From Bryobacteraceae bacterium (GTDB lineage: Bacteria; Acidobacteriota; Terriglobia; Bryobacterales; Bryobacteraceae), in assembly GCA_030036985.1 (NCBI GenBank), contig JASHSD010001037.1:1-11477 (forward strand): DNA of 11,477 nt. The letters run 5' to 3'. Each line of letters begins with the position of its first letter. The stretch's first letter is position 1. The position numbers and the translations under genes were made by a program. Below the pieces are notes generated by a model. It was not told the DNA's origin and did no database searches. It was given only the letters and a program-made list of their open reading frames with translations. Below are positions 1 to 6,187 of this stretch, piece by piece.

Positions 1-1746
1 GATTACGGCCTGCGCTGGGATTTCCAGACGTACATGAAAGAGCAATACGGACGTATGCAGGATGCATCGTTCAGCACTTTCGATCCCGTCACCGGCCACG
101 ATGGCGCCGTGCTCTACGGAGCCAGCTGCAACTGTCAGTTCTCGCACAATTATCCGTATGCGTTCGGCCCGCGCCTCGGCTTCGCCTATCAGCTCGACTC
201 AAAGACCGTGATTCGCGGCGGCGGCGGCATTCAGTACGACGTGGAAGAAGCGCCCAACGGGGTTTTATACAGCGCCGCGGATTACTACACCATTAACCCA
301 AACGGGTACGGCATCAGCCCGATGCAGAACACTTCGAATCCCGCGCAGAACGGTCTCCAGGGCGGCAATCCCTACGCACCCGGCAATCCGTATGGCAACG
401 CGCCGGTGGTTTGGCCTAACCTGAACGAGTACAAGTACCCGTTCGTGAACAACGGCATCGCAGCCCCGACACAGGGAGCATCGCCGTTCGTTTTCTTCGA
501 TCCGCAGAATCGTCCGGGACGAATCTTTACCTGGAGCATCGGCGTACAACGCGAGGTGATCAAGAACCTGCTTGTGGAAGTCAGCTACGTGGGCAACCGC
601 GGAGCCTGGTTCCCGGCCCCCAACGAGGATCAGATTGCCTCAAATTCGCTGACGCCGGCGCTGCTGGAGTCGCAATTCGGAATCAACATCAACAATGCCG
701 CCCAGCGGCAGCTGCTCACCGACTCGATCAGCAATCCGGCTGTCCAGGCGGCTTTTCCCCAATTCAAGATGGTGCTCGTGAACGGCACGGAAACGGTCCC
801 GTCCATCTACCCGGGCTTCCCGGCGGCGCAGCCGCTGGAACAGGCTCTGCGGAATGTGCCGCAGTGGGGCGGCGTCTCGCCGTGGCTTGGACCGCCTCTG
901 GGCAAGACTTGGTACGATTCGATGCAGGTGAATGTGACCAAGCGGTATTCGCATGGGTTGCAGGCGCAGGGCAACTTCACTTGGGCCAAGGGGCTGGTCA
1001 ACGGATCGGCTTCCGACAGCACCTACTATCTGGGCAGCCAATCCGTAAGCGGGGACATCTACAATTATGCGGACAATAAACAGCTGAACCAATATGTCAT
1101 GCCTTTGGCGATGACGATCACATTCAGTTATACGACGCCGAAGATCTCATATGCGGGGTTCGCGTCGAAATTGGTTAACAACGTGGCGCGCGACTGGCAG
1201 CTTGGAGCGGTTCTCCGCTACCAGAGCGGTCAGCTGATCGGACTTCCCGCTTCGCTGAATCTTCTCACCACCGAGCTGGGCAGGACAAACTCTCTCGGGT
1301 TCACCAACAGTTTCGGCAACAATTTCTGGAATTTGACCGGACAGCCTCTGTTCAATTTCAACCCCAACTGCGGATGCTTCAACCCGCAGACGGCGCAGGT
1401 GCTGAATACGGCCGCATTCAGCGATGCTCCCGGCGGCACATGGGGCACCAGCGCACCGTTCTTAAACAATTTCCGTTGGCAGCGTCAGCCGGCGGAATCC
1501 ATGAGTTTCGCGCGAGCCTTCAGGATCAAGGAAAAATACGTCTTCCAGATTCGCGCCGAATTCTATAACATCTTTAACCGTTTGTTCCTGGCGATGCCGT
1601 CGGTGGCGAATCCGAATTCACCGATCTCGACAGCCACCAGCTTGGGCTCCTCGTACAACACGGCCGGCTTCGGCAGTGTTGCCACCCTTAACGGCGGGGC
1701 TGACCAGCCGCGCAGCGGTCAGCTGGTTGGCCGGTTTACCTTCTGA
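1..1746 (+). CDS. TonB-dependent receptor, Oar-like, C-terminal beta-barrel part (5' end outside window)
   Basis: The reading frame is open from base 1 (it begins D-Y-G-L-R-W-D-F), so the ATG at 34 is internal and the gene starts before the window. The 581 visible residues look like the outer-membrane barrel of the large acidobacterial Oar/carboxypeptidase-regulatory-like TonB receptors. Supporting motifs are YGLRWD, FGPRLGFAYQL followed by TVIRGGGGIQYD, FTWSIGVQREV followed by VEVSYVGNRG, an RAEFYNIFNR strand near the end, and a C-terminal GRFTF ending in phenylalanine, as expected for BAM-assembled outer-membrane proteins. The plug, TonB box and any N-terminal CarboxypepD_reg domain would lie upstream and cannot be checked. 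Such receptors import or bind large substrates such as glycans, peptides or chelates; nothing visible fixes the substrate. A strong terminator follows, so the gene ends its transcription unit. Confidence 0.88.
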   Translation, partial: DYGLRWDFQTYMKEQYGRMQDASFSTFDPVTGHDGAVLYGASCNCQFSHNYPYAFGPRLGFAYQLDSKTVIRGGGGIQYDVEEAPNGVLYSAADYYTINPNGYGISPMQNTSNPAQNGLQGGNPYAPGNPYGNAPVVWPNLNEYKYPFVNNGIAAPTQGASPFVFFDPQNRPGRIFTWSIGVQREVIKNLLVEVSYVGNRGAWFPAPNEDQIASNSLTPALLESQFGININNAAQRQLLTDSISNPAVQAAFPQFKMVLVNGTETVPSIYPGFPAAQPLEQALRNVPQWGGVSPWLGPPLGKTWYDSMQVNVTKRYSHGLQAQGNFTWAKGLVNGSASDSTYYLGSQSVSGDIYNYADNKQLNQYVMPLAMTITFSYTTPKISYAGFASKLVNNVARDWQLGAVLRYQSGQLIGLPASLNLLTTELGRTNSLGFTNSFGNNFWNLTGQPLFNFNPNCGCFNPQTAQVLNTAAFSDAPGGTWGTSAPFLNNFRWQRQPAESMSFARAFRIKEKYVFQIRAEFYNIFNRLFLAMPSVANPNSPISTATSLGSSYNTAGFGSVATLNGGADQPRSGQLVGRFTF

Positions 1747-1771
1747 CCTGAGCGTTACTCGGTAGTAGCTG

Positions 1772-1810
1772 AAACGCCGGCGACAAAAATCGCCGGCGTT
1801 TTTGTTTTTT
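1772..1810 (+). terminator. Rho-independent terminator of the receptor gene
   Basis: A perfect GC-rich stem (ACGCCGGCGA at 1774-1783 pairing with TCGCCGGCGT at 1790-1799, extended by A-T pairs) encloses a CAAAAA loop. It is followed directly by a T tract interrupted by one G (1799-1810). It starts 26 bases after the receptor stop codon. This is a textbook intrinsic terminator and separates the receptor from the next gene. Confidence 0.93.
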
Positions 1811-1818
1811 GCACACAG

Positions 1819-1838
1819 ATCCATCCATCCATCCATCC
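1819..1838 (+). repeat. ATCC tandem repeat, five copies
   Basis: Five perfect copies of the tetranucleotide ATCC lie between the receptor terminator and the promoter of the next gene, about 40 bases upstream of the predicted -35 box. It is short and non-coding. Slippage could change its length, but its position upstream of the promoter makes an effect on expression uncertain. Confidence 0.9.
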
Positions 1839-1879
1839 AAGAACCCATCAAAACGCCCAAAAAACAGTTCAGGAATGGG

Positions 1880-1908
1880 TTGACGCCGGCCTCCGGATGA
1901 GATAGACT
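1880..1908 (+). promoter_or_regulatory. Predicted sigma70-type promoter for the RnfD/Sel1 gene
   Basis: TTGACG (1880-1885) and TAGACT (1903-1908) are separated by 17 bases. They match the consensus at five and four of six positions. A transcript starting near 1915 would have a leader of roughly 60 bases before the ATG at 1978. Its position between the receptor terminator and the next gene supports the call. The -10 TAGACT is the same hexamer used in the predicted promoter at 10722-10751. Confidence 0.55.
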
Positions 1909-1977
1909 TCGCCACAAGCCGTCTCACGTAATGTAAGTTTTTGCAATTTGGAAACGGGGAGCGTTGACTGTTGGATC

Positions 1978-3918
1978 ATGAAGTCACATAGAAGGGGTGT
2001 CGCAGTCTCATCCGGCTTCAGACCCGGAAATGCTGCCGGGCGGACCGTCAACCGCGGGCGGGGCGCGAAACGCGAAGCTGTAGTAAGGCGTCACTCCTCG
2101 CCGCTGTGGCTCCCGGCGCTTCTTACGTTGATCTTTGCCGGTTTTACGCTTCTCCAGCGCGTCAACGCAAATCCCCATCTTTTGGCGTCCCTTGCAGCAG
2201 CCGCGGGCCTCTTGCTGGCCGGACTCTGCACCCTCTGGTGGAGCGTTGCCCGGAGCGGGCGAACCCTGACATACCAATTCGTTCCCCGACGCGTGCATTG
2301 GGTCCAGATGATCATGCATTCCTGCGTGTTCGCCTACTGGGGCTGGTATTGGCGCGACGTTTACCACGAACTCCCGCTGATTGCCGCTCAGGTGGTCTTT
2401 CTATACGTTCTGGACATGCTGGTCTGCTGGTTCCGGCGAGACAACTGGATTCTGGGCTTTGGTCCCATTCCGATCATCCTCAGCATGAACCTTTTCCTGT
2501 GGTTTCGCGACGACTGGTTCTACCTTCAGTTCGCCATGATCGCGATTATCGTATTCGGCAAAGAATTTTTGAGATGGAAGCGCGACGGGCATCTCACTCA
2601 CATCTTCAATCCGTCCGCTTTTGCCCTCTTTCTGGTCTCAGTTGCTCTGCTCGCTACTCACAGTACATCCATCAGCTGGGGTGAGCAGATTTCGACGACT
2701 TTCAATAATCCACCGAATATCTATCTCGAAATCTTTCTGCTCGGACTTGTGGTGCAGGGCCTGTTCTCGGTGACTCTGGTCACCTTATCCGCGGCAGCCA
2801 TGCTTTGCGTGCTCAACGTCGTCTACACCGGCGCCACGGGCATGTACCGTTTCATCGACTTCAACATTCATCCGGCGGTTTTCCTGGGGCTGCATCTCCT
2901 CGTCACCGATCCGTCCACGTCTCCCCGCAGGAATTTCGGAAAAATGATCTTCGGCGCGGGATACGGCGCCGGAGTTTTCGTTTTGTACGGATGGCTGTTC
3001 AGCCTGGGAGATCCGACGTTTTACGACAAGCTGCTGTGCGTGCCCATTCTCAATCTGACCGTACGGGCTTTGGACCGCGTCAGCATTGCTCTCAGCGCCT
3101 GGTTCGCCCGGCGGAGGTGGGTTATCGACGGGAAACTCCGGCCGCTGAAGGCGCTTTCGGTCTGGACTCCCCAACAGGCGAATTTCGGATTCATGGGGAT
3201 CTGGGTGGCTCTTTTCGGGGCCATGATATTCACGGGCTATCTCGGCGGCAAACACCCGGGCAGCGACTCCGCATTTTGGGAAAAACCCTGCGCGGCGGGG
3301 CGTACGCAAGCCTGCCGCGTCTTGGGCCGCGCTCTCGATGTGGAGTGCCAGCATAACTCCGCTCACGGTTGCTTCAATCTGGGAATGCTGCTGACCAGCG
3401 GTAAACTTCCGCGCGATCCGGTCGGCGCCGCCCGGACATTTGAGCATGCCTGCGAGATCGGCTTGCCCGAGGCCTGCAACAGTCTTGCGCATCTGGTGAA
3501 AACCGACGGAGACGATGTATTGCTCCAACCCTGCCGCCGCGGAAACGCTGCGAGTTGTTTCATGCTCGGGTCGCTCTATTACGCGGGCCAGGGAGTCAGC
3601 CGTAACTTCGAGTATTCGGCAAACTTGTTCCGGCAAAGCTGTATGGCCGGATTCGCGCGCGGCTGCGGACAGCTGGGAGAAAGCTATCTGTTCGGGGAGG
3701 GCGTTCCCAAGGATATGACCAAGGCCAGAGAGATTCTCGCAAAGGCCTGCGACGGAGGCTATGCGCCGGGATGCTTCAACGTCGGCATCATCGACCGGGA
3801 GGGAATCGAGACACCGAAAAACGAACCCCTTGCCCAGGTGCGGTTCCGTCAGGGATGCGATTTGGGCTATCAAAACGCGTGCAAGGCGCTGGAGCCGACG
3901 GCTTCGATCGCCAGGTAG
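1978..3918 (+). CDS. NqrB/RnfD-like membrane protein fused to cysteine-rich Sel1 repeats
   Basis: A 646-residue fusion protein. Residues about 40-422 are hydrophobic and resemble the NQR2/RnfD family: HIFNPSAFALFLV (208-220), HPAVFLGLHLLVTDPSTSP (298-316) and a final membrane helix at about 404-422. A TGAT tetrapeptide (284-287) resembles the (S/T)GAT site where FMN is attached to a threonine in NqrB/RnfD. Residues 438-640 are Sel1-like repeats of about 36 residues with seven C-X7-C cysteine pairs, as in the Helicobacter Hcp proteins, where each pair forms a disulfide; this implies the repeats face the periplasm. An open frame extends to a TTG at 1948, but that start lacks a ribosome-binding site, so the ATG at 1978 is preferred (weak GGGGAG 16 bases upstream). 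No other Nqr/Rnf subunit gene is nearby, so this is probably a stand-alone relative, not part of an ion-pumping complex. The role is unknown; electron transfer across the membrane is only inferred. Confidence 0.85.
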   Translation: MKSHRRGVAVSSGFRPGNAAGRTVNRGRGAKREAVVRRHSSPLWLPALLTLIFAGFTLLQRVNANPHLLASLAAAAGLLLAGLCTLWWSVARSGRTLTYQFVPRRVHWVQMIMHSCVFAYWGWYWRDVYHELPLIAAQVVFLYVLDMLVCWFRRDNWILGFGPIPIILSMNLFLWFRDDWFYLQFAMIAIIVFGKEFLRWKRDGHLTHIFNPSAFALFLVSVALLATHSTSISWGEQISTTFNNPPNIYLEIFLLGLVVQGLFSVTLVTLSAAAMLCVLNVVYTGATGMYRFIDFNIHPAVFLGLHLLVTDPSTSPRRNFGKMIFGAGYGAGVFVLYGWLFSLGDPTFYDKLLCVPILNLTVRALDRVSIALSAWFARRRWVIDGKLRPLKALSVWTPQQANFGFMGIWVALFGAMIFTGYLGGKHPGSDSAFWEKPCAAGRTQACRVLGRALDVECQHNSAHGCFNLGMLLTSGKLPRDPVGAARTFEHACEIGLPEACNSLAHLVKTDGDDVLLQPCRRGNAASCFMLGSLYYAGQGVSRNFEYSANLFRQSCMAGFARGCGQLGESYLFGEGVPKDMTKAREILAKACDGGYAPGCFNVGIIDREGIETPKNEPLAQVRFRQGCDLGYQNACKALEPTASIAR

Positions 3919-3923
3919 ACGCT

Positions 3924-4034
3924 TTGTAGGGCAGATTGTTGATCTGCGGCCGATTGGCAATCGGCTTGGTCGGTTTACGCTCCGCAGGCCAAGCGGATTG
4001 CCAATCCGCTGCAGGATGCCATCCTGCCCTACAA
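3924..4034. repeat. Symmetric 111-bp palindromic element with four 17-base hairpins (REP/MITE-like)
   Basis: The element is bounded by TTGTAGG (3924-3930) and its exact reverse complement CCTACAA (4028-4034). Inside are four perfect hairpins of 17 bases each: 3931-3947 (GCAGAT/ATCTGC), 3949-3965 (GCCGATT/AATCGGC), 3993-4009 (GCGGATT/AATCCGC) and 4011-4027 (GCAGGAT/ATCCTGC). Three have GGC or GCC loops. They are arranged as two pairs, each pair separated by one base, around a 27-base centre that begins TTGG and ends CCAA. No target-site duplication is evident. It begins 5 bases after the RnfD/Sel1 stop codon and ends 36 bases before the next start. It could end transcription or protect the 3' end of the upstream message. 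Its right end plus the next base spells TACAAT, a possible -10 box for the next gene, but without a good -35. Confidence 0.85.
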
Positions 4035-4070
4035 TTTGTGAAAGTCGTCCTGAGATAGGATGAAAAGCGC

Positions 4071-5888
4071 GTGCGATACGCGTGTCTGCTGATTCTGACG
4101 ACGACCGGGCTGATGCAGGCCCAGGACGGAGCGGCGCTCTATAAGGAACGCTGCGCGTCGTGTCACGATTCGCCCGCGGGGCGCGCTCCATCTATCGATG
4201 CGATCAGACAGATGACGGGCCAGGCCGTCTACGCGGCGCTGACGAACGGCTCCATGAAATCGCAAGCCGCAGGTTTGTCTACACAGCAACTGCTGTCTCT
4301 TCTCGTTTATATTGCACCCGTCGGTGGCGCGAACGCCAAGCCCGCGTTTGAAAAGACCTGCACCGGGAACGCTCCCTTGAAAGCCGGCGCCAGCGACTGG
4401 GGCGGCTGGAGCCCGAGCGTCACCAATTCGCGATATCAGGACGCGCAGGCGACGGGACTTGCCGCGGCCGACGTGCCCAGGCTCAAGCTCAAATGGGCAT
4501 TCAATCTGGGGCCGGTGACCATGGCGCGCGGCCAACCCGCGGTTGCCGGCAACCGTGTCTTTGTCGGCACGCTCGCGGGCGATGTGTACTCAATCGACGC
4601 TGCCGGCGGGTGCATCCACTGGGCGTATAAGGCGACGGCGGGCATTCAGTCCGGCGTTGTCGTCGGGGAAGCGAATGGCGTTCCCGCCATTTTCTTCGGG
4701 GACCGCAGCGCGGTGATGTATGCCCTGAATGCGGCCTCCGGCGAGTTGTTATGGAAGACGCGGCCCGTGGAACATCTGCTCGCGAGCGTGACGGCTACCC
4801 CGCAGTTCTACAAAGGCGTAATCTACCAGGGTTTCTCTTCCATCGAATCGGCGCTCGTGGCGGACCCCAACGCCATATGTTGTTCGTTCCGGGGCAGTGT
4901 TGTCGCGCTCGATGCCGCGACTGGCCGCACGATCTGGCAAAGCTTCACAATCGCGGAAGCAGCGAAGCCGGTCGGGCCAGGGAAGATGCGGGGCCCGTCC
5001 GGCGCCGCGATCTGGTCCACACCTACTATCGATGAACAGAGGGGTGCGCTTTATGTCGCTACGGGAAATAACCACTCGAATCCGGCGACCGAAACCAGCG
5101 ATGCCGTTCTCGCATTCGATCTGGACACTGGGAAATTGCTGTGGTCACGGCAGTTCACGCGGGGTGACGCCTATAATGGGGGTTGCTCCGCTCATGGGCG
5201 CCCAAACTGCCCCGACAATGACGGACCCGACTTTGATTTCGGACAGCCTCCGATACTTGTGCAGCTAGGGGGTGGTAAACGCGCACTGGTCATGGGGCAG
5301 AAGTCGGGCATGGTGCATGCGATCGATCCGGACGCTGAGGGTAAAGTTCTCTGGCAGACTCGCGTCGGTGTGGGCGGCTTGCTGGGCGGCAGCCAATGGG
5401 GTTCGGCAGCCGACAGCCGGCACGTTTATGTCGCGGTCTCGGATGTCCTTCTGCACAGCGTGGCGGATGCCGCGGCTCCAGGCGGACACCGCATCGCGCT
5501 CGACCCGCGGAAAGGCGGCGGGCTGCATGCGATCGACCTGAAGTCCGGGAAAATTGTCTGGAGCGCCGGGCCGGCGAAGTGCCCGGCCACTCAGGCAATC
5601 TGCTCGCCCGCGCAATCGGCGGCCGTCACGGTCGCCGGGGGCGCCGCCTTTTCCGGCTCCCTCGATGGCCACATGCGCGCCTATGCAGCGACAGACGGCA
5701 GGGTGATCTGGGACTTCAATACGGCCCGCGAGTTCGCGACCGTCAACGGCAAGCCGGCTCACGGCGGATCCATCGATGCGACCGGAGCGGCTGTGGTGGG
5801 CGGCATCGTGTTCGTCACCTCGGGCTACAACCAGTTCGGCGGAATGCCTGGTAACGTGTTATTGGCGTTCTCGGTGGATGCGAAGTAG
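4071..5888 (+). CDS. Secreted cytochrome c-PQQ quinoprotein dehydrogenase-like (polyvinyl-alcohol-dehydrogenase type)
   Basis: 605 residues from a GTG start with AGGA ten bases upstream. The N-terminus (1-17, ending MQA) is a short signal peptide. A small c-type cytochrome domain follows: CASCH at 28-32 binds haem and M62 in NGSMKSQ is the likely sixth ligand. From about residue 105 (WGGWSPSVTNSRYQ) there is an eight-bladed quinoprotein-type propeller with seven visible repeats of the form AxDxxTGxxxW, starting near residues 174, 218, 279, 348, 417, 487 and 537. Adjacent cysteines C270-C271 match the vicinal disulfide known from PQQ dehydrogenases. The order (cytochrome then propeller) matches polyvinyl alcohol dehydrogenases and many annotated 'PQQ-binding-like' proteins. 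Expected role: periplasmic oxidation of an alcohol or aldehyde with electrons passed to its own haem. The true substrate cannot be read from the sequence. No pqq synthesis genes are in the window. Confidence 0.87.
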   Translation: MRYACLLILTTTGLMQAQDGAALYKERCASCHDSPAGRAPSIDAIRQMTGQAVYAALTNGSMKSQAAGLSTQQLLSLLVYIAPVGGANAKPAFEKTCTGNAPLKAGASDWGGWSPSVTNSRYQDAQATGLAAADVPRLKLKWAFNLGPVTMARGQPAVAGNRVFVGTLAGDVYSIDAAGGCIHWAYKATAGIQSGVVVGEANGVPAIFFGDRSAVMYALNAASGELLWKTRPVEHLLASVTATPQFYKGVIYQGFSSIESALVADPNAICCSFRGSVVALDAATGRTIWQSFTIAEAAKPVGPGKMRGPSGAAIWSTPTIDEQRGALYVATGNNHSNPATETSDAVLAFDLDTGKLLWSRQFTRGDAYNGGCSAHGRPNCPDNDGPDFDFGQPPILVQLGGGKRALVMGQKSGMVHAIDPDAEGKVLWQTRVGVGGLLGGSQWGSAADSRHVYVAVSDVLLHSVADAAAPGGHRIALDPRKGGGLHAIDLKSGKIVWSAGPAKCPATQAICSPAQSAAVTVAGGAAFSGSLDGHMRAYAATDGRVIWDFNTAREFATVNGKPAHGGSIDATGAAVVGGIVFVTSGYNQFGGMPGNVLLAFSVDAK

Positions 5889-5902
5889 TTCAGGTATTCG
5901 AA

Positions 5903-5912
5903 ATGCATGCAT
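5903..5912. promoter_or_regulatory. TGCATGCA operator candidate, site 1
   Basis: The 10-base perfect palindrome ATGCATGCAT lies 15 bases after the quinoprotein stop and about 146 bases upstream of the predicted transcription start of the O-demethylase gene. On the minus strand it continues TTTCGAA, resembling the flank of the promoter-proximal site (TGCATGCATTTTCG). It is one of five exact TGCATGCA palindromes in the window. Confidence 0.55.
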
Positions 5913-5964
5913 TCGGATTGAAGCGACCGTGCCGGACGATTTAGAAACGCGGCAATCGAAGCTG

Positions 5965-5976
5965 TTCGCGCGCGAA
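5965..5976. promoter_or_regulatory. Perfect 12-base palindrome TTCGCGCGCGAA
   Basis: The palindrome sits two bases upstream of TGCATGCA site 2 and about 40 bases before the -35 box of the demethylase promoter. It could be part of a composite operator. A few 12-base palindromes are expected by chance in a window this long, so function is uncertain. Confidence 0.25.
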
Positions 5977-5978
5977 AC

Positions 5979-5986
5979 TGCATGCA
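5979..5986. promoter_or_regulatory. TGCATGCA operator candidate, site 2
   Basis: TGCATGCA followed by ATTTG; the 13-base word TGCATGCAATTTG recurs exactly at 10697-10709. Centre-to-centre distances are 75 bases to site 1 and 85 bases to site 3, close to seven and eight helical turns, so looping between bound dimers on one face of the DNA is possible. It lies about 70 bases upstream of the predicted transcription start. Confidence 0.6.
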
Positions 5987-6016
5987 ATTTGACCACCCCT
6001 CGGCAACACGCGTTCA

Positions 6017-6046
6017 TTGACAGTGCGTCAACCCGCTCGATATAAT
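6017..6046 (+). promoter_or_regulatory. ligM: Perfect-consensus sigma70 promoter of the O-demethylase gene
   Basis: TTGACA (6017-6022) and TATAAT (6041-6046) both match the consensus at six of six positions, with an 18-base spacer. The start of transcription should be near 6053, giving a leader of about 135 bases before the ATG at 6188. A TGCATGCA site follows the -10 by 17 bases, where a bound protein would block transcription; a very strong core promoter with a downstream operator fits tight repression. The open reading frame of the demethylase can be read back to a TTG that is the -35 box itself, so that start is not credible. Confidence 0.82.
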
Positions 6047-6063
6047 TCAGCAAGTCGGCATAC

Positions 6064-6071
6064 TGCATGCA
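6064..6071. promoter_or_regulatory. TGCATGCA operator candidate, site 3 (downstream of the start of transcription)
   Basis: TGCATGCA followed by TTTTCG at about +12 to +19 of the predicted demethylase transcript. The 13 bases TGCATGCATTTTC are identical, at the same 47-base distance from TTGACA, in the promoter at 10751-10722 on the other strand. This position is typical of a repressor site. Confidence 0.65.
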
Positions 6072-6187
6072 TTTTCGAGACGCCGCCGATCCATCTACCT
6101 AATGAGCAATTTTCATCGACCTTTCCCCCGCCAATCAGGCCTGTACTCCGTCGCGCCCAGGCGCAACTCAATCCGGTGGTGCTCTCT

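Noticed and set aside
1948..1977. TTG start adding ten residues to the RnfD/Sel1 protein
   Set aside because: There is no ribosome-binding site before it, and the ATG at 1978 is available in the same frame.
3924..4034. CRISPR array or tRNA/structured RNA gene in the palindromic element
   Set aside because: There are no regularly spaced identical repeats, no cloverleaf or CCA end; the structure is a set of separate self-complementary hairpins.
4060..4092. Short ATG frame overlapping the quinoprotein start
   Set aside because: It gives only ten codons before a stop; the AGGA serves the GTG at 4071, which begins a proper signal peptide.
2785..4191. Long minus-strand open frame (468 codons) opposite the RnfD/Sel1 gene
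   Set aside because: It lies antisense to a gene with clear family motifs, spans the intergenic palindrome and the start of the next gene, and its translation is Arg/Pro/Ala-rich with no recognisable domain. It is a GC-driven shadow frame.
5314..5531. TGCATGCG words at 5314 and 5524 as further operator sites
   Set aside because: They encode parts of recurring propeller repeats (H-A-I-D), sit deep in coding sequence and miss the palindrome by one base.
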